64,000 nt of DNA from JAGWBJ01 sp034423015 (GCA_034423015.1 DAOUJG010000013.1:23702-87701); one strand, 5' to 3'. Positions 1 through 8,684 are shown, counted from the stretch's first letter. Program-made: numbers and translations. Notes: generated from the letters alone by a model not told the origin.

Positions 1-1
1 G

Positions 2-361
2 ACCAACCTCAGGGTCGAGCGCACCGACACGGCCTTCACCCGGACATGCACCCCGGGCCAGGTGCTGAAGGTGCCCATCTCCCACGGGGAGGGCAACTAC
101 TTCGCCGACGAGGACACGCTGGCCCGCCTGGAGGGCGAGGGCCGGGTCGTGTTCCGCTACACGTCTCCCGACGGGGACCCGGCCCCCGAGGAGAACCCCA
201 ACGGCTCGGTCCACAACATCGCGGGCATCTCCAACCCGGCGGGCAACGTGGTGGGGATGATGCCCCATCCCGAGCGGTGCTGCGAGGAGATCATGGGCGG
301 GTGCGACGGCAGGCTCATCTTCGAGTCGGCCGTTGGCTGGGCCGCCGAGAAGAGCGGCTGA
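2..361 (+). CDS. purQ: phosphoribosylformylglycinamidine synthase subunit PurQ, 3' part
   Basis: This is the C-terminal part of the glutamine amidotransferase subunit of FGAM synthase, which supplies ammonia to PurL in step 4 of purine synthesis. The reading frame is open from the window edge, so the start lies outside. The visible part holds the class I amidotransferase region around VPISHGEGNYFAD, the NPNGS stretch, and the terminal GMMPHPERC motif, whose His and Glu belong to the Cys-His-Glu catalytic triad; the nucleophilic Cys is upstream of the window. The gene is followed 46 nt later by purL on the same strand, the usual purQL arrangement. Identification is secure from the amidotransferase motifs plus the neighbour. 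Confidence 0.93.
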   Translation, partial: TNLRVERTDTAFTRTCTPGQVLKVPISHGEGNYFADEDTLARLEGEGRVVFRYTSPDGDPAPEENPNGSVHNIAGISNPAGNVVGMMPHPERCCEEIMGGCDGRLIFESAVGWAAEKSG

Positions 362-407
362 CCACTTGGCGCGGCGTCTGACCACGGGGGCCCGGTGAAC
401 TAAGGCA

Positions 408-2618
408 TTGGTGGGTGGTGTGGACAAGAAGGTCCTTGACGAGATCGCCCTCAGCGAAGACGAGTACCGGCTGATAGTCGACCGCCTCGACCGGGAGCCG
501 CGACCCGTGGAGCTCGGCATGTTCGGGGCCCTCTGGAGCGAGCACTGCGGGTACAAGCATTCCAGGCCGCTGCTGGGGCTGCTGCCGTCGGAGGGCCGGA
601 GGGTGCTCCTGCCGCCCGGGCGGGAGAACGCGGGAGTCGTGGACATCGGCGACGGGCTGGCCGTGGTGTTCAAGATAGAGTCCCACAACCACCCCTCGGC
701 CGTGGAGCCCTTCCAGGGGGCCGCCACGGGGGTCGGCGGGATCGTCCGGGACATCCTGGCCATGGGGGCGCGGCCCATCGCCCTGCTCAACTCCCTTCGC
801 TTCGGCCCCCTGGACGACCCCGCCAACCGGCACCTGTTCGAGGGCGTGGTTGCCGGCATCTCCTGGTACGGAAACTGCATCGGCGTGCCCGACGTGGGAG
901 GCGAGGTGGTCTTCGCCGACTGCTACTCGCGGAACCCGCTGGTCAACGCCATGTGCGTCGGGCTGATGCGGAAGGACCAGCTCATAAGCGCCTCGTTGGG
1001 GGCTCCGGGGAACGTCCTCCTGCTGGTGGGCGCGGAGACGGGGCGGGACGGCATCCACGGCGCCTCGGGCCTGGCGTCGCGGACCTTCGAGGAGGACCGG
1101 GAGCTGCGCTCCACGGTGCAGGTCGGAAACCCCTTTCTGGAGAAGGTCCTCATAGAGGCCTGCCTGGAGGCCGGGCACAGCGGCTGCCTGGAGGGGATGC
1201 AGGACCTGGGTGCCGCGGGGCTGACCAGCGCCGCCATGGAGTCCGCGGCCCGGGCCGGGACCGGGCTGCGGCTGGACGTCTCCCGGGTGCCCCGCCGGGA
1301 GTCGGACATGGATCCCTACGAGGTGATGCTCTCCGAGTCCCAGGAGAGGATGCTCCTGGTGACCACCCCCGGCAAGAAGGCCTCCCTGGAGGAGGTGTTC
1401 CGCCGGTGGGAGGTGTCGTGCGTGGAGATAGGGTCGGCGGACGCGACGGGCTACGCCACTGTGGAGGACCGGGATGAAGCCGTCGCGCACCTGCCAGTGG
1501 AGGTACTCACCGAGGCCCCCGCCTACCGGCCCAGGGGCGCCAGGCCCAGGGAGCAGGACCGTCTGGCCGCCTATCCGTTGGGCCAGGTCCCCCTTCCAGA
1601 GGCCGGCCCCGGGGAGGTGCTGCTCGAGCTGCTGGGGACGGCCAATATCGGGAGCAAGGAGGGCGTGTACCGGCAGTACGACCACCAGGTGCAGACCAAC
1701 ACCGTCACGGCCCCCGGGTCCGATGCCGCCGTGCTGCGGATCAAGGGCACCCGTAGGGGCATCGCCCTGTGCACCGACGGCAACGGCCGCTACTGCTACC
1801 TGGACCCCTACGCCGGGGGGGCCATCGCCGTGGCCGAGGCATGCCGCAACATCTCGTGCTCCGGCGCGGAGCCCATCGCCCTGACCGACTGCCTCAACTT
1901 CGGCAGCCCCGAGGTGCCCGAGAACTACTACCAGCTCGAGTGGTGCATAAGGGGGATGGCCGCCGCATGCGAGGCGCTGGACGTCCCGGTGGTCAGCGGC
2001 AACGTCAGCCTCTACAACGAGACCCAGGGCCAGCCCATATACCCCACTCCCATCGTGGGCGCCCTCGGTCTCCTGGAAGACGTGACGCGGCACGCGACCT
2101 CCGGCTTCAGGACGCCGGGAGAGACCGTGTTCCTGCTGGGCCGCGCCGAGGTGCGGGGACGCGCCGCGGACCTGGCCGGCAGCCAGTACCTGGAGACGGT
2201 CCACGGACTCGTGGCGGGAAAGCCGGAGATAAGCCTCGCGATGGAGCGCCGGGTCCAGCAGCTATGCCGCCGCGCGGTGGCCGAGGGCGTGGTCACCTCG
2301 GCCCACGACTGCTCCGACGGCGGGCTCGCCGTGGCCCTGGCCGAGAGCTGCATCGCATCGGGCCTGGGGTTCGACGGGGTGTTTCCTGTCTCCGGCCGAT
2401 GGGACGCCGCACTGTTCGGGGAGTCCCAGTCGCGCATCGTCGTTTCCACGCCCTCCGACCGGGCTGACGTCCTGGCGCGTATGGCAGAGGAAGCCGAGGT
2501 CCCGCTGGCGGAGTTGGGGAGGGTCTCGTCGGGAGGCCGGTTCTCCATAGACGGGCTGCTCGACGTCGGCGTGGGAGACCTGGCCGGGGCCTGGCGCGGC
2601 GCCTTGAGCGGTCCTTAG
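408..2618 (+). CDS. purL: phosphoribosylformylglycinamidine synthase subunit PurL
   Basis: PurL is the synthetase subunit that converts FGAR, ATP and PurQ-derived ammonia to FGAM. The 736-residue length is typical of small-type PurL. The N-terminal half carries MFGALWSEHCGYKHS and KIESHNHPSAVEPFQGAATG, the hallmark ATP- and metal-binding region; the second half repeats the AIR-synthetase fold with VVSGNVSLYNET and the AHDCSDGGLAVALAE motif. The start is uncertain: TTG at 408 has AAGG close upstream, whereas GTG at 420 gives an N-terminus (VDKKVLDEIAL) more like other family members. It is probably co-transcribed with purQ. Confidence 0.96.
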   Translation: MVGGVDKKVLDEIALSEDEYRLIVDRLDREPRPVELGMFGALWSEHCGYKHSRPLLGLLPSEGRRVLLPPGRENAGVVDIGDGLAVVFKIESHNHPSAVEPFQGAATGVGGIVRDILAMGARPIALLNSLRFGPLDDPANRHLFEGVVAGISWYGNCIGVPDVGGEVVFADCYSRNPLVNAMCVGLMRKDQLISASLGAPGNVLLLVGAETGRDGIHGASGLASRTFEEDRELRSTVQVGNPFLEKVLIEACLEAGHSGCLEGMQDLGAAGLTSAAMESAARAGTGLRLDVSRVPRRESDMDPYEVMLSESQERMLLVTTPGKKASLEEVFRRWEVSCVEIGSADATGYATVEDRDEAVAHLPVEVLTEAPAYRPRGARPREQDRLAAYPLGQVPLPEAGPGEVLLELLGTANIGSKEGVYRQYDHQVQTNTVTAPGSDAAVLRIKGTRRGIALCTDGNGRYCYLDPYAGGAIAVAEACRNISCSGAEPIALTDCLNFGSPEVPENYYQLEWCIRGMAAACEALDVPVVSGNVSLYNETQGQPIYPTPIVGALGLLEDVTRHATSGFRTPGETVFLLGRAEVRGRAADLAGSQYLETVHGLVAGKPEISLAMERRVQQLCRRAVAEGVVTSAHDCSDGGLAVALAESCIASGLGFDGVFPVSGRWDAALFGESQSRIVVSTPSDRADVLARMAEEAEVPLAELGRVSSGGRFSIDGLLDVGVGDLAGAWRGALSGP

Positions 2619-2670
2619 AGGATGGGCGGCGGCTGCCTCCGCGTCCTTTCCGGCCTCCCCCAACATCGGA

Positions 2671-2676
2671 TATAAT
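2671..2676 (+). promoter_or_regulatory. -10 box of the rplI-dnaB operon promoter
   Basis: A perfect TATAAT lies 61 nt upstream of the rplI start in the purL-rplI gap. The hexamer 17 nt upstream, TTCCGG, is a poor -35, so promoter strength is uncertain. It probably drives rplI, dnaB and the replication genes behind them. Confidence 0.55.
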
Positions 2677-2694
2677 CTCAGGAAGCCACGGAGT

Positions 2695-2723
2695 CCAGGG
2701 ACCCCTTACCCAGGGACCCCTTA
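2695..2723 (+). repeat. two tandem copies of a 15-bp leader sequence
   Basis: The 14-mer CCAGGGACCCCTTA occurs at 2695-2708 and again at 2710-2723, a 15-bp period, between the -10 box and the ribosome binding site of rplI. It looks like a slipped-strand duplication inside the mRNA leader. Confidence 0.8.
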
Positions 2724-2736
2724 AAGGAGATTCACA

Positions 2737-3186
2737 GTGAGGGTTATCTTTCTCGAAGACGTTCCCCAACAGGCCAACGCCGGCGACGTGAAGGACGTTG
2801 CCGACGGCTACGCCCGCAACTACCTGGTGCCCAAGAAGCTGGCCATGGTGGCTACCCCCGAGGAGATGAAGCGCATAGAGCGCATCAAGAGGGCCGGAGA
2901 CGAACGCCGGATAAGGGAGACCCAGCAGTGGGAGGTCCTGGCCGGCCAGCTGGAGGGGACCGCCGTCACCGTCAAGGCGCGGCTGACTCCGGCGGGCGTG
3001 TTCTACGGCGCCATCACCCCGGGCCAGATCGCCCAGGAGCTGGGCGACGTCATCGGCCGGGAGGTGGACCGGAAGCTGGTGGACGCGGTGGAGCCCATCC
3101 GCGCCCCGGGGGAGTACGAGGTGGTTCTCCATCTGGCGGCCAACATCCAGGCCACCATACTCGTTACCGCGGAGGCGGAAGAGTAG
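2737..3186 (+). CDS. rplI: 50S ribosomal protein L9
   Basis: L9 binds domain V of 23S rRNA near the base of the L1 stalk and extends from the large subunit through a long helix. The N-terminal globular domain is clear (MRVIFLEDV, then GDVKDVADGYARNYLVPKKLA, the L9 signature), followed by the connecting helix rich in charged residues (about 40-75) and the C-terminal domain. At 149 residues it has the family's normal length. The GTG start is preceded by AAAGGAGA at a good distance. It lies directly upstream of dnaB, an arrangement common in many bacteria. Confidence 0.97.
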   Translation: MRVIFLEDVPQQANAGDVKDVADGYARNYLVPKKLAMVATPEEMKRIERIKRAGDERRIRETQQWEVLAGQLEGTAVTVKARLTPAGVFYGAITPGQIAQELGDVIGREVDRKLVDAVEPIRAPGEYEVVLHLAANIQATILVTAEAEE

Positions 3187-3190
3187 GGAG

Positions 3191-4564
3191 ATGTACCAGG
3201 AGAAGCTCCTACCCCACGACGTGGAGGCCGAGGAGGCGGTCCTGGGCTCGCTGCTCATCGACGGGGAGTCGATCACCAAGGTCGCGCACTTCCTGAAGGC
3301 CGGCGACTTCTATCGGGAGCGGAACCGCATCTGCTACGAGGCGTGTCACGCCCTCTTCCGCCGGGGCGAGGCGATAAACCAGGTCACCCTGGCCCACCAG
3401 CTCTCCATAGACGAGCGGACCGAGCAGGTAGGGGGCATGGCGTACCTGAGCCACCTGGTGGCCAACGTGCCCACCCCGGTGCACATCGACCACTACGCCC
3501 GCATAGTCACCAAGACCTCGGTGATGCGAAGCCTCATCGACTCGGCGGCCAGGATATCCGACATAGGCTACGAGGGCACCGACGACGTGGAGGGCGCCCT
3601 CAGCAGGGCCGAGGATATCCTGTACAACGTCAGGACGGGGCAGGTGCGCCGGGACTTCGTGCCCATCCGGGATGTGCTGGACCAGTACCTGCAGGAGCAG
3701 GCGTCCGCCATCGACGAGCCGCTGGGGGGCATCGGGGCCCCGATCATGACCGGGTTCGACCGCCTGGACGAGCTCCTGGGCGGGCTACACCCCTCGGACA
3801 TGGTGGTGCTGGCGGCCCGGCCCAGCCTGGGCAAGAGCACCCTCGCCATGAACATGGCGCTCAACGCCGCCCGCAACGGCGCATCGGTGGGCGTGTTCAG
3901 CCTGGAGATGAGCCGGGAGCAGCTCGCCCTACGCCTCCTGGCCGGGGAGGCCGCGGTTGACTCCCAGCGTCTCCGGCTGGGCCTGTACACCGAGGCGGAG
4001 GAGCGGCGCATCATCGGCGCCATAGGCGGCCTATCGGAGCTTCCCATCTACATCGACGACACCCCCCTCCAGTGGATCGTCGAGATGCGCAGCAAGGCCC
4101 ACCACCTCCACGCCGAGCGGGGACTGGACTTCCTGGTGGTGGACTACATACAGATCATCCAGAAGCCCAACTCCCGGGGCGACAACCGGGTCCAGGAGAT
4201 GAGCGAGATTACCCGGTCCATCAAGGGGCTGGCCCGGGACCTGAACGTCCCCGTCCTGGCCGTGTCCCAGATGAACCGGGCCGTGGAGGGCCGCACCAGC
4301 CACCGGCCCCAGCTCTCGGACCTGAGGGAGAGCGGCAGCATCGAGCAGGATGCCGACGTGGTGATGTTCATCAACCGGGACGAGATCAACTACAGCGAGG
4401 AGGAGTGGTTCCAGAGATACGGCGACGAGAGGCCGTACCCGCGCCACGTGGCCGAGATCGTCGTGTCCAAGCACCGCCACGGTCCCGTGGGCAGCGTAAA
4501 GCTCCTGTTCAGGGAGAACCTGGTCAAGTTCGAGTCGGCGGCCCTGGAGTTGGAGGGCTTCTAG
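3191..4564 (+). CDS. dnaB: replicative DNA helicase DnaB
   Basis: DnaB is the hexameric 5'-3' helicase that unwinds DNA at the replication fork. The N-terminal primase-interacting domain (LPHDVEAEEAVLGSLLID onward, residues about 1-150) is followed by the RecA-like motor: Walker A AARPSLGKST (residues 208-217), SLEMSREQL, the DYIQII Walker B region, and the SQMNRAVEGR arginine/sensor segment. There is no intein, and the length (457 aa) is normal. It starts 4 nt after the rplI stop with GGGAG just before the ATG. The two genes downstream encode a DnaD-like protein and a DnaC-like ATPase, so this operon carries the helicase with its likely loading factors. Confidence 0.97.
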   Translation: MYQEKLLPHDVEAEEAVLGSLLIDGESITKVAHFLKAGDFYRERNRICYEACHALFRRGEAINQVTLAHQLSIDERTEQVGGMAYLSHLVANVPTPVHIDHYARIVTKTSVMRSLIDSAARISDIGYEGTDDVEGALSRAEDILYNVRTGQVRRDFVPIRDVLDQYLQEQASAIDEPLGGIGAPIMTGFDRLDELLGGLHPSDMVVLAARPSLGKSTLAMNMALNAARNGASVGVFSLEMSREQLALRLLAGEAAVDSQRLRLGLYTEAEERRIIGAIGGLSELPIYIDDTPLQWIVEMRSKAHHLHAERGLDFLVVDYIQIIQKPNSRGDNRVQEMSEITRSIKGLARDLNVPVLAVSQMNRAVEGRTSHRPQLSDLRESGSIEQDADVVMFINRDEINYSEEEWFQRYGDERPYPRHVAEIVVSKHRHGPVGSVKLLFRENLVKFESAALELEGF

Positions 4565-4566
4565 GA

Positions 4567-5319
4567 GTGCCTCGTCCCGAGGGAAAGGGAGGGGGCTTCC
4601 CGGCCGGCACCCTCTACACACCCGTGCCCGACCCTCTGCTGGGACCGCTCTTGGAGGAGGTCCAGGACCTGGCCGAGCTGAAGTGCACCATGAGGGTCGC
4701 GTACCTGCTGCACCAGCGCCGGGGCGCCTCCCGGTGCATCCCCGAGGGGGAGGTCCTGGCGGACCCGGTGCTGGTGGCCGGTCTCGGCGGCCCGGCCCCT
4801 TCCACGCGGGAAGCCATCCGCCGAGGCCTGGGGCTGGCTGTGGCGAGGGGGACCTTCTTGGTCGTGGGCCCGGCGGTGGGCCCCGCGGTGGGTAAGGATG
4901 AGGACGACGGGTCGCGGCGGCTCCTGTTCCTTAACGATGAGGCAGGGCGCAGGGCGGTGGAGCGGCTGCGGGTCCAGGGCGGCCGGCCGGAGGACGCCCC
5001 CGACGATGGGCCGGCGCCCCCGGGCCCCAGACCCAACATCTTCCGGCTGTACGAGGAGAACATCGGAATGATCACCCCCCTGCTGGCCGACGATCTGAAG
5101 GAGGCGGAGGGGGAGTTCCCGGGAGAGTGGATAGAGGACGCTTTCAAGCTGGCGGTCGCCCGGAACGCCAGGAGCTGGCGCTACATCCAGGCGGTCCTGA
5201 GGCGGTGGGCGAGCGAGGGCAGGGACGATGGAGAACCTGGGCGACATACTGCGAAGACTCCCAGCCCGGAGGGACTTAGGGAGTACCTCCGTAAACGGGG
5301 ACGCCTACCCACCTCCTGA
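4567..5319 (+). CDS. DnaD-domain replication protein
   Basis: DnaD-type proteins take part in replication initiation and helicase loading in Firmicutes and in phages. The C-terminal region holds the DnaD signature: NIFRLYEENIGMITPLLADDL, followed by EWIEDAFKLAVARNARSWRYIQAVLRRW (residues about 157-225). The N-terminal 150 residues are less conserved and may form a winged-helix segment. The GTG at 4567 starts 2 nt after the dnaB stop; its Shine-Dalgarno overlaps that stop (TAGGAG). The last 92 nt overlap the next gene in another frame. Family membership is recognised from the C-terminal motif; the loading role is inferred from family and position. Confidence 0.85.
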   Translation: MPRPEGKGGGFPAGTLYTPVPDPLLGPLLEEVQDLAELKCTMRVAYLLHQRRGASRCIPEGEVLADPVLVAGLGGPAPSTREAIRRGLGLAVARGTFLVVGPAVGPAVGKDEDDGSRRLLFLNDEAGRRAVERLRVQGGRPEDAPDDGPAPPGPRPNIFRLYEENIGMITPLLADDLKEAEGEFPGEWIEDAFKLAVARNARSWRYIQAVLRRWASEGRDDGEPGRHTAKTPSPEGLREYLRKRGRLPTS

Positions 5320-6637
5320 GGTGGAGGAGCCTCCCTGTCCCGTCTGCAACGGCTCGGGCTGGGTCGGCCGACGCGTGCCCATGGGGCATCCCGACTTCGG
5401 GGAGGTCTTCCCGTGCCGGTGCCAGGAGGGCGTCGCGGAGACGGCCCGTCAGTCCAACCTGCTGCGCTACAGCAACCTGGGGCCCCTGGGACGCATCAGC
5501 TTCGATGACACCGACGCCCAGGGGAAGCTGGCCGACTCCCAGAGCAGGGCGCTCTTTACCGAGGCCCTCAGGGTCGCGGGGATGTTCGCCGAGGAGCCCC
5601 AGGGCTGGCTGGCGCTCACCGGCCCCAGCGGCTGTGGCAAGACCCACCTGGCGGCGGCCATCGCCAACCGGTGCATCGAGCGGGGGCGGACGGTGCTGTT
5701 CGTGTTCGTCCCAGACCTGCTGGACCACCTCCGGGGCACCTACGGGCCCCAGAGCTCCGTGTCCTACGACGACCTGTCCCAGCAGGTGCGCAACGCGCCG
5801 GTCCTGGTGCTGGACGACCTGGGGTCCCACAGCAGCAGCCCCTGGGCCCAGGAGAAGCTGTTCCAGGTTATCAATCACCGGTTCAACTCCATGCTGCCCA
5901 CCGTCTTCACCGTCCGCGGTCCCCTGGAGCGCCTGGACGAGGGGATCAGGACCAGGGTGGAGTCCATGGACATCGCCGTCATTCAGCCGGTGGGCCATCC
6001 CAACACCGACCTGTTCCAGGGGAAGCTCGGACTGTCCGAGGACATGCTGGAGCGCATGACTTTCGAGAGCTTCAAGACCGGCCGGGAGGTCCGGGGCACC
6101 CGGGAGGAGCGGGAGACGCTGGCATTTGCCTACGAAACGGCTCGCAGCTTCGCCGAGTCGCCCAAGGGATGGCTGCTGCTCACCGGCCTGAACGGCTGCG
6201 GCAAGACCCACCTGGCGGTGTCCATCGTCAACGTGAGACGGCGGCTGGGCCGGCCCGCCCTGTTCGCCTCGGTGCCAACCCTGCTGGACCACCTGAGGGC
6301 CGCCTTCCGCCCCGACAGCCTCACCGGGTACGACGAGCTCTTCGAGCACGTCAAGACGGTGCCCCTGCTGGTCCTGGACGACCTGGGGTCCGAGCGCAGC
6401 ACCCCGTGGGCCGAGGAGAAGCTGTACCAGCTTATAGTCCACAGGCAGGACTCGGGCCTCCCCACTGTCATTACCAGCCTCTACGTGTCCTTGGACGAGC
6501 TCGAGGAGACCAAGCCGCGGATACGCTCCCGCCTCGGCGACAGCCTCGTGGAGTGGGCCCCCATACTGGCGCCGGACTACCGGGACCAGCGGCCTCCGGA
6601 CAAGAGCCGCGGCAGGCCCCGGCAAGCGAGGAGCTAG
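5228..6637 (+). CDS. double-AAA+ DnaC/IstB-like helicase-loader protein
   Basis: The protein contains two complete DnaC/IstB-type AAA+ ATPase modules in tandem. An N-terminal CPVC...PCRC motif (Cys 37, 40, 63, 65) could bind zinc. Module 1 has Walker A TGPSGCGKTH (131-140) and Walker B VLVLDDLGS (192-200). Module 2 has LTGLNGCGKTHL (318-329) and LLVLDDLGSE (380-389). Both are followed by the PWA(Q/E)EKL segment of the family. The sensor region of module 1 (TVFTVRGPL) is more divergent than that of module 2 (TVITSLYVSL). A single-module DnaC is about 250 aa, so 469 aa reflects internal duplication. ATG 5228 overlaps the DnaD gene by 92 nt; a later start would remove the zinc motif. Helicase loading is inferred from the family and the adjacent dnaB. 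Confidence 0.88.
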   Translation: MENLGDILRRLPARRDLGSTSVNGDAYPPPEVEEPPCPVCNGSGWVGRRVPMGHPDFGEVFPCRCQEGVAETARQSNLLRYSNLGPLGRISFDDTDAQGKLADSQSRALFTEALRVAGMFAEEPQGWLALTGPSGCGKTHLAAAIANRCIERGRTVLFVFVPDLLDHLRGTYGPQSSVSYDDLSQQVRNAPVLVLDDLGSHSSSPWAQEKLFQVINHRFNSMLPTVFTVRGPLERLDEGIRTRVESMDIAVIQPVGHPNTDLFQGKLGLSEDMLERMTFESFKTGREVRGTREERETLAFAYETARSFAESPKGWLLLTGLNGCGKTHLAVSIVNVRRRLGRPALFASVPTLLDHLRAAFRPDSLTGYDELFEHVKTVPLLVLDDLGSERSTPWAEEKLYQLIVHRQDSGLPTVITSLYVSLDELEETKPRIRSRLGDSLVEWAPILAPDYRDQRPPDKSRGRPRQARS

Positions 6638-6648
6638 GCGCCGCGGGC

Positions 6649-6984
6649 ATGGATGCAAGAGAGGGCTGCGTGTTCTGTGCCATTGCGGCCGGCCGGGAGC
6701 CGGCCAAGGTACACTACGAGGACGAGGAGATCATCGCCATCGACAACGTGCTCGACTGGGTGCCGGTGATGGTCCTGGTGATGCCCAAGCGCCACCTGTC
6801 CCAGAAGGACCTGTGGAGCGACGGCCTGGTGGCCAGGGTGGGCAGGAAGGCCGTCGAGCTGGGAGAGCGTTTCTGCCCCGGCGGCTACCGCCTCCTGTCC
6901 AACTTCGGCCGCGACGGCCTCCAGAGCCAGGAGCACGGCCACGTCCACGTCATCGGCGGCGTCTACCTGGGGCCCTACGCCTGA
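6649..6984 (+). CDS. HIT-family nucleotide-binding protein
   Basis: HIT proteins hydrolyse or transfer nucleotidyl groups from substrates such as adenosine 5'-phosphoramidate or Ap4A. The 111-residue protein opens with CVFCAIAAG, the typical zinc CxxC of the HINT branch, and ends with the histidine triad in HGHVHVIGG (His 96, 98, 100). The normal HxHxH spacing is kept. The internal segment VPVMVLVMPKRH corresponds to the PxHxLVxPKxH strand, with the usual first His absent. The chosen ATG is 11 nt after the preceding stop and gives a normal-length N-terminus. The true substrate cannot be told from sequence. Confidence 0.9.
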   Translation: MDAREGCVFCAIAAGREPAKVHYEDEEIIAIDNVLDWVPVMVLVMPKRHLSQKDLWSDGLVARVGRKAVELGERFCPGGYRLLSNFGRDGLQSQEHGHVHVIGGVYLGPYA

Positions 6985-7058
6985 ACGGGTGACCGCCTAG
7001 ACGCGGCGCGCATGATAGGCCCGACCATGCGCCTCTATGCCCAATCTTAGGAGGACCG

Positions 7059-7859
7059 ATGTCCACACACGAGTATTCCGAGCCCGGAGAGACGGTGCTG
7101 TACGAGAAGCGGGACGACGTGGTTGTCATAACGTTGAACCGTCCCGAGGCCCTCAACTCCCTCAACCGCCAGCTGCGGCGGGAGTTGGGAGGGGCCATTC
7201 TCCGCTTCGACGCCGACGATGACAGCCAGGTGGCCATCATAACCGGCGCCGGCCGGGCCTTCTGCGCGGGACGGGACCTGAAGGAGCGGGCCCAGGACAA
7301 CGCCGAGGGAGTCCAGGCCAGAGCCGGGGACAGCATGAGCCCGGAGCGGCCGTACATGTGGCCCCAGACCTGGAAGCCCCTGATAGCAGCCATCAACGGG
7401 TACGCCCTGGCCGGAGGGTGGTCCGTGGCCCAGATGTGCGACATCCGCCTGGCGTCCGAGGACGCCCGGCTCGGCATAACCGAGCCCCGGGTGGGGCTGT
7501 TGCCCCCATTCGCCGTCCTTCTCCCCAAGCTGCTGCCCATGGCCGCGGTCATGGAGCTGGTGCTCACCGCCGAGCCTGTCACCGCCCAACGGGCCCTGGA
7601 CATGGGCTTCCTGAACAAGGTCGTCCCGGGGGAGCGGCTGATGGAGGAGGCGATGGAGATGGCTGCCACCGTCGCCAGGAACGCCCCCCTCTCCCTCCGG
7701 TACTTCAAGGAGATGGCCTACCGCAGCCTGGATTTGGGAGTGGCCGGCGCCTCCTCTCTTACGTACCACATGTACGACCGCATGCTCCTCACCGAGGACT
7801 CCAAGGAGGGACCCCTGGCCTTCGCCGAAAAGCGCAAGCCCCGCTGGAAGGGCCGATGA
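7059..7859 (+). CDS. enoyl-CoA hydratase/isomerase family protein
   Basis: This is a crotonase-fold enzyme acting on a CoA thioester. VVVITLNRPEALNSLNRQL, then ITGAGRAFCAGRDL (oxyanion-hole strand), INGYALAGGW and ITEPRVGLLPP follow the family order at normal length (266 aa). Of the two catalytic glutamates of true enoyl-CoA hydratases, the first position falls in GGWSVAQMCD and is not Glu, while the second (the E of TEPRVG) is kept, so a simple hydratase activity is doubtful; an isomerase, hydrolase or other crotonase activity is possible. A strong AGGAGG precedes the ATG. It is followed by an alpha/beta hydrolase 28 nt downstream. Confidence 0.88.
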   Translation: MSTHEYSEPGETVLYEKRDDVVVITLNRPEALNSLNRQLRRELGGAILRFDADDDSQVAIITGAGRAFCAGRDLKERAQDNAEGVQARAGDSMSPERPYMWPQTWKPLIAAINGYALAGGWSVAQMCDIRLASEDARLGITEPRVGLLPPFAVLLPKLLPMAAVMELVLTAEPVTAQRALDMGFLNKVVPGERLMEEAMEMAATVARNAPLSLRYFKEMAYRSLDLGVAGASSLTYHMYDRMLLTEDSKEGPLAFAEKRKPRWKGR

Positions 7860-7887
7860 GGACGGCATTCGCCTCGCGTAGAGTCCC

Positions 7888-8658
7888 ATGCTGAGCGGTC
7901 TCATCGAGAGAAGGTACTTCTTCTTCCCCGTCAGGGAGATGGAGGGCACTCCGTCCAACTGGGGCCTCTCCTACGAGGACGTGAGCTTCCCCGCCGCCGA
8001 CGGCGTCGGGCTGCACGGCTGGTATCTGCCCGGCCCCACCGAGAACACCGTCCTATGGCTTCACGGCAACGGCGGCAACATCAGCCACCGCCTGGAGAAC
8101 CTGATGCTCATGCACCGGCGCCTGGGGGCGGGCATCTTCATATTCGACTACCGGGGATACGGCAAGAGCCAGGGTCGCCCCACGGAGGTGGGCACCTACC
8201 GGGACTCCCAGGGGGCGTTGGACTACCTCAGGTCGCGGCCCGACGTGGACGCGGACCGCGTCGTCTACTTCGGTAGGTCCCTGGGTACCGCAGTGGCGGT
8301 GTGGCTGGCCACCCGCCACCCGCCCCGGGGCCTCATACTGGAGTCCCCCTTCTCATCCGTCCAGGACATGGCGCGTAAGGCGTGTCCGCGTCTGCCCCTG
8401 CACCACCTGGTCCGGAACAAGTACGACACCCTGTCCCGCATCGGGGACGTGTCCTGCCCCGTGCTGATAGTCCACGGCCAGCACGACCCGCTGGTGCCCC
8501 TGGAACAGGCGCGCAAGCTGTTCGACGCCGCCGGGGAGCCCAAAGGGTTCCACATGATCCCGGGCGCGGCCCACGACGACACGTACCAGGTCGGGGGAGA
8601 GCCCTACTTCCGCGTCCTGGAGGAGTTCCTGTCGTCCCTGGACTCCGTCCACCGTTGA
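7888..8658 (+). CDS. alpha/beta hydrolase (Bem46/YqkD-like)
   Basis: This serine hydrolase of the alpha/beta fold resembles the Bem46/FrsA-like branch. LWLHGNGGNISHRL marks the oxyanion strand, FDYRGYGKSQGRP the typical second strand, GRSLG (Ser131) the nucleophile elbow, HGQHDPLVP the acid residue and GAAHDD the catalytic His. The hydrophobic N-terminus (IERRYFFFPVREM) could associate with the membrane but is not a clear signal peptide. Length is 256 aa. The natural substrate is unknown. A 15-bp tandem repeat array begins 26 nt after its stop codon. Confidence 0.87.
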   Translation: MLSGLIERRYFFFPVREMEGTPSNWGLSYEDVSFPAADGVGLHGWYLPGPTENTVLWLHGNGGNISHRLENLMLMHRRLGAGIFIFDYRGYGKSQGRPTEVGTYRDSQGALDYLRSRPDVDADRVVYFGRSLGTAVAVWLATRHPPRGLILESPFSSVQDMARKACPRLPLHHLVRNKYDTLSRIGDVSCPVLIVHGQHDPLVPLEQARKLFDAAGEPKGFHMIPGAAHDDTYQVGGEPYFRVLEEFLSSLDSVHR

Positions 8659-8684
8659 CGGAGGGCTGCCGGGAGCCTATCATT

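Noticed and set aside
315..2204. Long frames antisense to purL and to most other genes.
   Set aside because: In DNA of this GC content, stop-free antisense and shifted frames are common; they have biased, repetitive composition and no family motifs.
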